A stretch of DNA of 37,679 nucleotides from Syntrophobacteraceae bacterium (GTDB taxonomy: Bacteria; Desulfobacterota; Syntrophobacteria; Syntrophobacterales; Syntrophobacteraceae). This document shows, piece by piece, positions 1 through 8,313 of the stretch (positions are counted from its first letter, which is position 1; each line of letters begins with the position of its first letter). The position numbers and the translations under genes were made by a program. The notes beneath the pieces were generated by a model. The model searched no databases and was not told the origin of the DNA. It worked only from the letters and a program-made list of their open reading frames with translations. The stretch lies in assembly GCA_003165235.1 (NCBI GenBank), contig PLSV01000141.1, forward strand, positions 55,245 through 92,923. Direction: 5' to 3'.

Positions 1-411
1 AGACATCCTACAGACAGAAAAAAAATAGCTGTTCTTCAGAACAGAGGCCGCGAGGCGCTGTCACGATGGCGGGTCGAGAAGGACTGGGGGGAGGCTGCGC
101 TGCTCAGGGTCCTGATTGAAACGGGCAGGACGCATCAAATCAGGGTGCATCTCAGCCATATAGGACATCCTGTCGTCGGCGACGAGACTTATGGGGGGGA
201 CAGGAGGCGGGCGCGAAACGTCAGATCGGCCCCGGTACGAGATCTGCTGCTTGAGACGCAACGCCAGATGCTGCATGCGATCCGGCTCGAATTCACCCAT
301 CCGGTCACCGGCGCTGCTGTTTCGGCAAACGCTCCTCTGCCTGAGGATTTCAGAGGCCTTATAGAAGGGCTGGATTTCATATCGGGGAAAGAAGGACATC
401 CTGCTTCATAG
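1..411 (+). CDS. RluA-family 23S rRNA pseudouridine synthase, 3' end only
   Basis: This is the C-terminal 136 residues of a pseudouridine synthase; the 5' part lies before the window and frame 1 is open from base 1. The family isomerises specific uridines of 23S rRNA. The diagnostic RluA C-terminal signature is present: ETGRTHQIRVHL followed by HIGHPVVGDETYG (about residues 41-66 of the visible part). The catalytic Asp (HRLDKDTSG-type motif) would lie upstream and cannot be seen. The TAG stop (409-411) overlaps the stop region of the convergent P-ATPase. RluA, RluC and RluD cannot be told apart from this end. Confidence 0.9.
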   Translation, partial: RHPTDRKKIAVLQNRGREALSRWRVEKDWGEAALLRVLIETGRTHQIRVHLSHIGHPVVGDETYGGDRRRARNVRSAPVRDLLLETQRQMLHAIRLEFTHPVTGAAVSANAPLPEDFRGLIEGLDFISGKEGHPAS

Positions 412-2649
412 CTTCGGGTTCGTGCAGCAGGCAAACCCGGAGCGGCAGAGCACGGGATATTGTTTGTCACCGCCTGCGTCCGTAATCCTCAGCAAGCGCA
501 GCCCATTGAAGATAACAAGCAGCGAAGCCCCCATATCGGCGGCGATCGCCTCCCACAGGGTCGCGATACCGGCGGCGGCCATGCAGATGAACAGGACCTT
601 TACAAGCAGGGCGAAGACCACGTTCTGCCTGATTACGGCCATTGTTTTTCTGGAATGGCGGACCAGCCAAGGTATTTTGGACAGGTCGTCGGACATAAGC
701 GCTATGTCGGCGGTTTCAATTGCAGCATCCGAGCCCATGGCCCCCATGGCGATCCCTACGGTTGCGGCGGCCAATGCCGGAGCGTCGTTGATTCCGTCTC
801 CGACCATCGCAATTCCGCCAAATTTTGTCTTGAGCTCCGAGACAAGCCGGACCTTATCTTCGGGGAGCAATTCCGAGTGGAATTCATCGATTCCAACCGC
901 CCTGGCTATAAGTTCGACAGTTTTGTGATTGTCGCCGCTCATCAATACGATTTTTTCCAGACCGAGAGCTTTGAGGCCGGCAACCGCCCTGCTCGCTTCC
1001 GGGCGCACCTGGTCTGCAACGCTTACCAGTCCGCAGACGTGGTCATCACACCACATCACCATGAGCGAATTCCCGGCCTCCTCGAGCCTGCTGATCGCGT
1101 CATGAAAAACGGGGCTTTCCCGCTGCCATTTTTCGAGCATCCTGTGGCTTCCAATCCAGTAAGTTTTCCCCCCGATCGACCCTTCCGCGCCCTGCCCCGG
1201 CAGAATTGTGAACTTGTCCGCAACTGTGGCGCGAATGCCTCTGGATTCCACATGCCGGATAACAGCCCGTGCGAGCGGGTGGGTGCTGTTCGCTTCCAGG
1301 GCGGCTGCGTTTGCAAGAAGGCCGGCCTCGCTATGGTCGCCGACCGGTATGACCTGCTTTACAGCGGGCTCGCCGAAAGTAATGGTCCCCGTTTTATCGA
1401 AAGCAATCGCTTTGAGGCGCGCCGGAGCTTCAAGATAGGCGCCTCCTTTCACGAGGACACCGTTTCGCGCCGCTGAACCGAGTCCTGCCACAATTGTCAC
1501 TGGAGTAGATATTACAAGCGCACACGGGCATGCGATAACCAGAACGACCAGGCCCTTGTAGAACCACTCCGCCCAGCCCCCGCCTGTGAAAAGCGGTGGA
1601 ACTGCAACAATGGCGAGGGCGACCAGCATCATAAAAGGAGTATACACCCCGGCGAACCTATCCACCCACTGCTCGGCAGGAGCGCGCCTGGAGCGGCCCT
1701 CCTCCACCATGCGGATGATTCTCGACAGGGTGGTGTCAGATGCGGCCCTGGTCGAGGCAAACTCTATCAACCCCTCTTCGTTGATTGTTCCGGCAAAAAC
1801 CTCGGCGCCTAATCCTTTGGGAATGCAGGCGGACTCGCCGGTTATGGGGGCCTGGTTTACGGATGTGGCCCCCCGTGTTATTACGCCGTCAAGTGGAATC
1901 CGCTCGCCAGGCCGGACCAAGACGGTGGCGCCGACCGGTATTTCGTCCACCGGTTTTTCCTCGATCTTCCCGCTGGCAGGGCAAATGAAGCGGGCTCTCG
2001 GGGGTGTGATGTCCAAAAGCGCGCTTATTTCACGTTTGGCCTTCTCCAAACTCCATGATTCGATCAACAGCGCAAGAACGAAAAGAAAACTCACGGAAGC
2101 GGCCTCCAGCCATTCACCCAGGCCGATTGCTCCGAGGACCGCCACGGTCATGAGAAGGTTCATGTCCGGCTTGAGCTTTCTTGCCGCATAGAGGGCTCTT
2201 GGAAAAATAAGCCAGCCTCCGGCAAGGATGGCCGAGAAATAGAGAATAACCGCAAAGACCGGAGGGCCGCCGCTTCCCCCCGCAAGTGCGGCGAATACGC
2301 CCCCCCGGTGGAGCGCCTGAAAAACAAAGGCCGCAATCAGCAAGAGGCCGCTCGTTGCACATGAGAAGAGTTTTCCATGTTTTTCCCAGACGCTATCGCC
2401 TTTTGCCGCGCATACTCCTGCCGAGCAGGCATCCTCAGAGGGGACGGCCTTCATGCCGGTCCTGGCGACCGCCGCCATGACACTTTCAGCAAGGCTTGCG
2501 TCGAGACTGCCGCTGATCGTCATCCTGCTCTGCAGCAGATCGAAAGAAAGCCTCTGATCGCCGCCAACGACAGGCGCCACCTCAGATCTGAGCAGCCCTA
2601 CTTCTTCGCCGCAGCACATGCCTTTTATTCGGAAGGAGTGTTTTTCCAT
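406..2649 (-). CDS. zntA: Zn/Cd/Pb-type P1B-ATPase (ZntA-like)
   Basis: Inner-membrane heavy-metal exporting P-type ATPase, 747 residues from the start chosen here. Seen in order: an N-terminal HMA domain with GMCCGEE near residues 9-15; a short Cys-containing linker; the transmembrane CPC motif (CPCALVISTPV, about 374-384); the phosphorylation motif DKTGT (about 418); the STHPLARAV nucleotide-binding motif; the GDGINDAPAL hinge; and a C-terminal helix with DMGASLLVIFNGLRLLR. Lys in the penultimate helix plus Asp-x-Gly in the last are the known signature of the P1B-2 (Zn2+/Cd2+/Pb2+) group, which argues against a copper ATPase. The frame stays open to 2724, overlapping the AsmA-like gene. I prefer the ATG at 2649, 23 bases beyond that gene's stop, because the HMA domain begins right after it. 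An ATG at 2694 is the alternative; neither has an ideally spaced Shine-Dalgarno sequence. Probably co-transcribed with the AsmA-like gene. Confidence 0.92.
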   Translation of the reverse strand: MEKHSFRIKGMCCGEEVGLLRSEVAPVVGGDQRLSFDLLQSRMTISGSLDASLAESVMAAVARTGMKAVPSEDACSAGVCAAKGDSVWEKHGKLFSCATSGLLLIAAFVFQALHRGGVFAALAGGSGGPPVFAVILYFSAILAGGWLIFPRALYAARKLKPDMNLLMTVAVLGAIGLGEWLEAASVSFLFVLALLIESWSLEKAKREISALLDITPPRARFICPASGKIEEKPVDEIPVGATVLVRPGERIPLDGVITRGATSVNQAPITGESACIPKGLGAEVFAGTINEEGLIEFASTRAASDTTLSRIIRMVEEGRSRRAPAEQWVDRFAGVYTPFMMLVALAIVAVPPLFTGGGWAEWFYKGLVVLVIACPCALVISTPVTIVAGLGSAARNGVLVKGGAYLEAPARLKAIAFDKTGTITFGEPAVKQVIPVGDHSEAGLLANAAALEANSTHPLARAVIRHVESRGIRATVADKFTILPGQGAEGSIGGKTYWIGSHRMLEKWQRESPVFHDAISRLEEAGNSLMVMWCDDHVCGLVSVADQVRPEASRAVAGLKALGLEKIVLMSGDNHKTVELIARAVGIDEFHSELLPEDKVRLVSELKTKFGGIAMVGDGINDAPALAAATVGIAMGAMGSDAAIETADIALMSDDLSKIPWLVRHSRKTMAVIRQNVVFALLVKVLFICMAAAGIATLWEAIAADMGASLLVIFNGLRLLRITDAGGDKQYPVLCRSGFACCTNPKL

Positions 2650-2671
2650 TCCACCTGCTTCTTGAGGCCTC

Positions 2672-5600
2672 CTAATCTTCCTGCTTTGATCCATCGGTGT
2701 TATGAGCCGCTCCATTTTCGACAAGAGGCTGAAAAATAGCCAATGGCAGCTTGAAGACCCTTTTCATCAAACCGAAAAGTTCCTCGCCCACAGCGCTGGG
2801 GGAAAGAAGAACCACTTCGGGGTCGGCCAGGTTTCCGCTTATGCGGACCGGCAGAGTTACGAAAGCCTCGCTTAATACTTTCCCCATAAGGGGCGTCGCA
2901 TCCACCACCCTCTCCACGGTCCGCAGCGGAGCTACAAGGGCAACCACATCCACTTGCCGCTTTGGGAGGTCGATCTCTCCACGAAAGACCGTCTTGATGC
3001 ACGGCCCATTAACTACCGAATCGGACAGGACGAGCTTTCCGTTCTTTATTTTCCCTTTAGCTTCTATAGAGTTATATGCGCAGCCCTCGCCGACGAGGTC
3101 CGGGACCACGCCCCTGTAGATTTCGGAGATGCTGAGCAACGAAATTATTTTCCCTAATGTATCGAACCGGAAAATGCGCCCGTCTTTTGCCTTAAGCTCA
3201 ACGTCGCCCTCGATCGAATCCGCGAGGCTGTCACTCCAGCCGCTCGCCGTAAGGTTTCCGGTGAGAGTGTAACTGCCGGAAAGAATGTGCCGTTTATTGA
3301 AGAGGCAGGCCATGGCTGCTTCGAGGTCCTGGTCTTTGGCCGATAAGCTGAGAGAGATATTCAGGCCCTCAGGCGTGATCCTGATGCTCCCCGGAGTGGA
3401 GATCCCGCACAGATTTGCCTGAGTCAGCCGAATGTCGATGGACCCGGGACTCAGGACCACATCGGCATTGGCCGGGTTCCACGCAACCTTTCCATAGGAC
3501 AGATGCTCGCTTCTTACCCGGATAGTTCCTCTAAGAGGGGCTTCCCAAACCTTTTTCGGAGATTGGGGGCCGGGTTGAGCGGAGTTATCCATCCCCTCCT
3601 GAGTGCTCCGCCTGGACTTAAGAATGCTCTCCAGGTCAAGACTGTCTGCAAAGACGTTCATATCCATAAGATAAGCGCCCCTGGCGATCGTGACATTCCC
3701 TATAAGGCTCAGCCTGCTTCCGTTCCAGCTTATCATGGCCGATTTCACATTTAGTTTGTTTCCATCAGCCTCGATCTCCGCGTTTTCAATTCGTGCAGGC
3801 ACAGGGAGGTTGAGCGGCAGTTGGAAGCCCGAAATACTGACCTTTCCCTGAGCACTCGATTTCTCGGGGGTGTCGAGGTAGAGATGTGCGCTGAATTTGC
3901 CCCCTACAGGCCCTGTGAGCAGCCTGTTGTCGACGAGGAGCCGGTCGGCCGTCTTGTTGCTCAGTGTTCCGGAGAATCTGATCTTTAACTGATTCTGCTC
4001 GAAGTTCATCGACATTGCTGCGTCAGAGTCCTCATCTTTTATGATGAGGTCTTCAATAGAAAGCGCCTGGGGCGTTTTTACCAGACCGATCGTAATCCTG
4101 GGCCCGGCAGAAAGCTGCATTTCCCCCTTGAAAGTCGTTTTCGACTCCTTGTCCCAGGTCAGGCGCGAACTGTGCAGGTTCAGATTCGAGATGGCCCTGA
4201 GAGAGCGCGGGAACTCAGCCAGCGTAGCGGCAATTTTGTTACCCTCCGGGCCGAGCCGGCCGCTCAATTGCAGGTCCACTTTCTTCGGATGATCCAGGTA
4301 GCCTGTAATTTTTCCTGAAATTGACAGGGATGAGTCCGCCAGGACAGCGTTGATCTCCCTGAGCGCGATTTGGTCCACGTCCATCTCGAAGGCGCCTGTC
4401 TTCAGAGTGAGAGAGCCTTTTAATCGTTTGTTTTGAAAAACGAGATCCTCGACCGAGCCGCTAGCGTTGAAAACCCATCTGGAGCGGTCAGCAGGCGGGC
4501 CAATGAACCGAAAGGAGTTAATTTCGAGGAATCCTTTCGGTGCGGTGTCCAGGAGGTTTTTCCAGTATTCATGTGCTTTCAGGTGCGGACCAAGAAGGTC
4601 CATGGAAACGACTGCCCTGGCGTGAGAGTTGATACCCAGAACTTTTTGCGCACCCCAGTCCCAGCTCAGATCAACCCGCTCGAAACTCGAGGTTCCACTC
4701 TTCCCGGCCAAAGACGTCGCAGATACTTTCGACCCCTCCAGATGGAAAGAAGCGCATTGCAGATCAACAGGTTCAGGAAGGCGGCCGTAACGGCCGGAGA
4801 GATGGAAAGGGCCGGACTCCACTTTAACGTTGAGCGCCTCGAGGCTTTCACCAAGAACGAGTCTGCCCTGAGCTTTGCCCGCCACATCTTTAATTTGCGC
4901 CAGTTCCTGCCTGAATGCCTGGTTACCGACAACCCGTTTCAAAACCTCGGGCAGATCGGAGAGATCGGCCGTAATTGGAAGATCCAGATGGAACAGGAAG
5001 TTGTCGCGCGGCAACCCGATTCTCAGCTCTCCATCACTGGTTGAAGACCCGGCAGTTTGGCCCGAGAGGTGAGTTCCGCTCAGCACACCACCCTCAACCA
5101 GCACGTTTCCGCTGACGTTGGAGACTAGCAGGTCCGCTTTGGGGGCAAAAACGACGCCTTTTTCGATCGAACCTTTTATGGTGAAGTTTTCGAGTTCTTT
5201 CAAATCAGAAGCCTTGTTTGCCCGCGCGCTGAAAAGGATCTCCGGCACTTCCCCCTTACGTATGATTTCAAAAATCCGCCGGGTGGTGGGGTTTTCCTTA
5301 TCCATGGCGAGCATGAGTCTCTGTACCGTGGCGACGTCGGTCCCCTGCCCTTCTATGTTCAGAGTGACGCTCTTATCGGAGTATTTTTCGACGTAGCGTC
5401 CAGTGAGGTTTATAGACGGGTAGTTGAACCGAAGATGAGAAATGGAAAAGTCGATGCCGTTGTCATTGACGGTTACTGCGCCGGCCAGAGCGCCGTCGCT
5501 AATGACAGTGCTCTGGGGTCCGCCGCCGAGAGTAAACTGCGGGACCGAAGCCGTGAAATCTGCGCGGGCGGTTCCGGGGCCGCTTGTGGAAAGGGTAAGG

Positions 5601-6352
5601 GCCAGGTTTATCTGAGAATCGCCGATCTTGTAAGATGCGGACTTATTCAGATATTTCATAAGGTCCCCTGGATTGCCTCCGCTCAGATTCAACTCTGCTG
5701 AACTCTTCAGAGCGCCAAAGTCAACCCAGCCGCTGAATGTAAGGGCTTCCCAGAGATCGGATTTGCCGCTCGTCAGCTCGAAATCGACCCTTTGGGCATG
5801 AACGGAAGTCCTGAGGTCGATCTCTTCGAAAAAGAAAGCGCGGTCTTGCCCGCAGTAGAACTCCAGCCCACCGTTGCGAGCGTCGATAGCCACGCCGGGG
5901 GTTGCCGCGACGAGTATTGCCTGGAGCTGGGAAATCCTGTCTTTGAGTCGTAGAAGCGGCTGAGGAGAGGACTTTGCAGAGCTTTCGGGCGTCTGCTCCG
6001 GCAGTCTGGCGGTGATCATCGGATTGAGGAACTCTATTTCGGCAGGCGCGAATTTGCCTGTAAAGAGGGGCAGCAGCTTAGGATGAAGCAGCACCGCTTC
6101 GGCCGATGCGGTAAGCGTCTCAGGGATGGTCATTTTGACACCGAACATCACCACGCGAGGCAAGGGCAGAAAAGTTATCTTGATTCGCTCCGAGGTAATG
6201 TGATACCGGGCCCCGAGGTCGGCTGCCAGGTTGCGGCATATGGCGCCAGTGTCGAGGACACGGGGAAGGAGCACTGCAGCCGCCGCAAGCAGAACCAGGA
6301 GAATCCCCGCCACAGAAGCCCCACACACAAATATCTTTTTGGCTTTGGTCAT
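2672..6352 (-). CDS. AsmA/YhdP-like envelope protein, 1226 aa
   Basis: Very large envelope protein with one N-terminal membrane anchor (about residues 8-30) and a long periplasmic part rich in alternating beta-strand pattern. The C-terminal 200 residues match the AsmA-like C-terminal region: a run of domain phrases such as LPVRISGNLADPEVVLL followed by a short helix with VGEELFGLMKRVFKLP. Family members are thought to form hydrophobic grooves that bridge the periplasm and move or organise lipids of the outer membrane; that role is inherited from the family, not visible here. The length is typical of the large YhdP/TamB-like members rather than the 600-residue AsmA. The gene lies 151 bases downstream of a lipoprotein gene and directly upstream of the P-ATPase, all on one strand. 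Confidence 0.85.
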   Translation of the reverse strand: MTKAKKIFVCGASVAGILLVLLAAAAVLLPRVLDTGAICRNLAADLGARYHITSERIKITFLPLPRVVMFGVKMTIPETLTASAEAVLLHPKLLPLFTGKFAPAEIEFLNPMITARLPEQTPESSAKSSPQPLLRLKDRISQLQAILVAATPGVAIDARNGGLEFYCGQDRAFFFEEIDLRTSVHAQRVDFELTSGKSDLWEALTFSGWVDFGALKSSAELNLSGGNPGDLMKYLNKSASYKIGDSQINLALTLSTSGPGTARADFTASVPQFTLGGGPQSTVISDGALAGAVTVNDNGIDFSISHLRFNYPSINLTGRYVEKYSDKSVTLNIEGQGTDVATVQRLMLAMDKENPTTRRIFEIIRKGEVPEILFSARANKASDLKELENFTIKGSIEKGVVFAPKADLLVSNVSGNVLVEGGVLSGTHLSGQTAGSSTSDGELRIGLPRDNFLFHLDLPITADLSDLPEVLKRVVGNQAFRQELAQIKDVAGKAQGRLVLGESLEALNVKVESGPFHLSGRYGRLPEPVDLQCASFHLEGSKVSATSLAGKSGTSSFERVDLSWDWGAQKVLGINSHARAVVSMDLLGPHLKAHEYWKNLLDTAPKGFLEINSFRFIGPPADRSRWVFNASGSVEDLVFQNKRLKGSLTLKTGAFEMDVDQIALREINAVLADSSLSISGKITGYLDHPKKVDLQLSGRLGPEGNKIAATLAEFPRSLRAISNLNLHSSRLTWDKESKTTFKGEMQLSAGPRITIGLVKTPQALSIEDLIIKDEDSDAAMSMNFEQNQLKIRFSGTLSNKTADRLLVDNRLLTGPVGGKFSAHLYLDTPEKSSAQGKVSISGFQLPLNLPVPARIENAEIEADGNKLNVKSAMISWNGSRLSLIGNVTIARGAYLMDMNVFADSLDLESILKSRRSTQEGMDNSAQPGPQSPKKVWEAPLRGTIRVRSEHLSYGKVAWNPANADVVLSPGSIDIRLTQANLCGISTPGSIRITPEGLNISLSLSAKDQDLEAAMACLFNKRHILSGSYTLTGNLTASGWSDSLADSIEGDVELKAKDGRIFRFDTLGKIISLLSISEIYRGVVPDLVGEGCAYNSIEAKGKIKNGKLVLSDSVVNGPCIKTVFRGEIDLPKRQVDVVALVAPLRTVERVVDATPLMGKVLSEAFVTLPVRISGNLADPEVVLLSPSAVGEELFGLMKRVFKLPLAIFQPLVENGAAHNTDGSKQED

Positions 6353-6503
6353 AAAGCTCTCTTCCGGAGACCCAAATTGTCAACCGGGATTTGGACGGAA
6401 CAAGTCAACGGTCTCTAATTTCAAAAGCTTAGCAATTCAAAAAACCGAGTGCAAGGGGGGAAACGGAAAACAGGGTGAGGATTTTACGTGAATGGCAAAT
6501 TGC

Positions 6504-7259
6504 TCAAAACCTCATTTCGATCTTGTTGCGAAGATTGACGGGACCGTAACCGAAAAGGGCGTTCAGGTGGTGCAGGAAAGCATGGCCTCCCTCATTTTTC
6601 CAGGTCGATTCGACCTCCCGGCTGATATCACGATAGAAAGCCCGCATTTCGGTTGGGGAGAGGGGTTTCCTGCGTCCATCTTCGGCATACAGGGAAATCA
6701 GGTCGAGCCATGTTTGGCTGGCGCCCATAATGAAATACGGCCACGCCTTTTGGAGGGGGTCGGACCAGTTGCGGTCGCTGGTGGATTCGATGCCGGACTT
6801 CTGGTTGGCATTGATATCGTCGAACCGGACCTTAAGGATCAGGCCTTCGGCACGCATCCGATCCAGGACGGCGCTGGAGTCGATCGCCGCATATATTTTG
6901 CGGGCAGTCGCCGCAGTAGTGTAGAAGATGAAACTGAAGCGATGTCCGGTTTCATCCCGAGCAGCTCTCCTGTGAAAGCGCCAAAGCAGGATCTCTTTTC
7001 TGTACCGGTCCAGTACAGGACTTATGATACTGTGGGCGATCATCAAATCCGTGTCCAGGGCTGGGTCTTCATCCTGGGGCCAATTGATTTTAAAGCTGGC
7101 GTACCACCATGAGATATCTGTTCTCTGCTTCGGGACGGCTCCGGCGCCCTGGAGCCTCATCGAGCCGATTGAACTGCAGCCGGCCGTACCCAAAATGACA
7201 AAGACCGCCGCCACGCTCAAGATTGAAATAGGCCCGAGCCTCCGTTTCAAGCCGCTCAT
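6504..7259 (-). CDS. Lipoprotein of unknown function, 251 aa
   Basis: Exported lipoprotein. The N-terminus has basic residues, a hydrophobic stretch (about 10-26) and the lipobox GTAGC with Cys at about residue 28, followed by SS. The mature part is a mixed alpha/beta protein rich in aromatic residues (for example SWWYASFKINWP), with no motif I recognise. The residue after the Cys is Ser, which by the usual sorting rule favours the outer membrane. Its ATG overlaps the stop of the upstream DUF5658 gene in an ATGA arrangement, so the two are very likely translationally coupled. It precedes the AsmA-like gene on the same strand, which suggests a role at the envelope. No function can be assigned. 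Confidence 0.8.
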   Translation of the reverse strand: MSGLKRRLGPISILSVAAVFVILGTAGCSSIGSMRLQGAGAVPKQRTDISWWYASFKINWPQDEDPALDTDLMIAHSIISPVLDRYRKEILLWRFHRRAARDETGHRFSFIFYTTAATARKIYAAIDSSAVLDRMRAEGLILKVRFDDINANQKSGIESTSDRNWSDPLQKAWPYFIMGASQTWLDLISLYAEDGRRKPLSPTEMRAFYRDISREVESTWKNEGGHAFLHHLNALFGYGPVNLRNKIEMRF

Positions 7260-7846
7260 CCTTTCACCACCATAAAAATTTCATAGGATACAAGCGCTAG
7301 GTAGAGGAACGGGAGAAGAGCCAGCACGACCACGGTCCTGACCCTGCCTTGCCAGAGGTAATAATTTTTGAGAACGAGCAGAGTGATCAGGCCAAAAGCC
7401 GTCAGGAACCATTTGACTATTATAAACTCAAAGGGGCCCAGCTTCAGAAAGAAATCCATGGCGGGGTTCAACTCATGAATATCTTCTCCAACCAGCATTA
7501 TGGTGAGGAAAGCGTCCGCTATCGAAAGAACCAGTGCAGATAGCAGCAGGGTCACCGAAAATGGGCTGTACAGGTCGACGAAATAGAATTTTCGGGAATC
7601 CTGGTTTCTCCGATAGTGGCGCCTGGAGCCCAAAAGGCTTGCAAGGGTGAACGGTGAAGTGGGCCTGGCGCGGCGGTCCTTGCCCGAGCGCCTTTCCTTA
7701 AATTGAAATTCGTTAATTTTACGATTTTCCACGCTTGATTTCTGTCCTGCAGATTGAGAGTCTTTTTGAGAATACCATCGGCAGGTTGGCGAAGATTCAT
7801 GAGTTCTAATCGGTCTTGCCCTCGCAATTTCACAAAAGGGGACCAT
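7256..7846 (-). CDS. DUF5658-type small membrane protein
   Basis: Protein of up to 196 residues with a charged Arg-rich N-terminal half (ERRSGKDRR, then SRRHYRR) and three to four transmembrane helices in the C-terminal half. The helix phrase SIADAFLTIMLVGEDIHELNPAMD matches in style the DUF5658 family (Ala-Asp-Ala-x-Leu-Thr, then Glu-x-Asn-Pro-x-Met), whose function is unknown; that match is from memory of the family. The start is uncertain. The ATG at 7846 gives an odd, low-complexity leader, and a GTG at 7732 would remove the first 38 residues, but neither has a clear ribosome binding site. The 3' end overlaps the lipoprotein start by 4 bases. It is the first gene of the DUF5658-lipoprotein-AsmA-ATPase run. 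Confidence 0.7.
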   Translation of the reverse strand: MVPFCEIARARPIRTHESSPTCRWYSQKDSQSAGQKSSVENRKINEFQFKERRSGKDRRARPTSPFTLASLLGSRRHYRRNQDSRKFYFVDLYSPFSVTLLLSALVLSIADAFLTIMLVGEDIHELNPAMDFFLKLGPFEFIIVKWFLTAFGLITLLVLKNYYLWQGRVRTVVVLALLPFLYLALVSYEIFMVVKG

Positions 7847-7909
7847 TCCCTCGAGATGGGAAGCTTTGAATTCCGAGAATTGACGTTGGGCGGGGATATC
7901 GGCAATTAA

Positions 7910-7944
7910 GGGGCGGGCGCCTGTCGTGGGATTGCGCCCGCCCC
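7910..7944 (-). terminator. GC-rich hairpin after the cus operon
   Basis: Perfect 11-bp inverted repeat GGGGCGGGCGC / GCGCCCGCCCC (7910-7920 and 7934-7944) with a 13-base loop. It lies 45 bases past the stop of the YHS gene in the minus direction and is followed there by TTAATT, only a weak U-tract. It probably ends the cusB-cusA-YHS transcript and insulates the DUF5658 gene. Confidence 0.55.
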
Positions 7945-7988
7945 CACCGGAATAAGTCGAAAATATTGGAATGTGAATGAACTTCGGC

Positions 7989-8255
7989 TTAAGGCGTACT
8001 TGCCGGGGTCACTCCTGCCGCCTCCATTTTCTTCAGGTATTTTTCCGGGTCTTTTTTGAATTCGCTGACGCAGCCGGGGCAGCAAAAATAAATACGCTTG
8101 CCCTTATAATCCGCAAAGAATTTCGAATCGACTTTCCCGTTCATGACAGGACAATTGGTCTGAGGTTCGGCCAGCGCAATCCCGGGCATGTTCCAGCCAA
8201 AGGTCAGCAGCCCCAATGTCACACCCAACAGCACGATCAGTTTAATCTTTCTCAT
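7989..8255 (-). CDS. Exported YHS-domain metal-binding protein
   Basis: Small periplasmic protein (88 residues). The ATG at 8255 is chosen because GGGAG sits about 6 bases upstream; the frame extends to 8279 but that start has no comparable site. A signal peptide ([15 protein letters not shown], ending near ALAEP) precedes one YHS domain with the Cys pattern NCPVM, then FCCPGC about 27 residues later. YHS/TRASH-like domains bind soft metals through these cysteines. The gene is the last of the cusB-cusA operon, 58 bases after cusA, in the place where many cus operons encode the CusF chaperone. A Cu/Ag chaperone or buffer role is inferred from that position. Confidence 0.85.
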   Translation of the reverse strand: MRKIKLIVLLGVTLGLLTFGWNMPGIALAEPQTNCPVMNGKVDSKFFADYKGKRIYFCCPGCVSEFKKDPEKYLKKMEAAGVTPASTP

Positions 8256-8313
8256 TTTTTTCTCCCTGATTGAAGCCAAATCGCGGGCAAAGCCCGCACC
8301 TGCCGTTTCCAGA

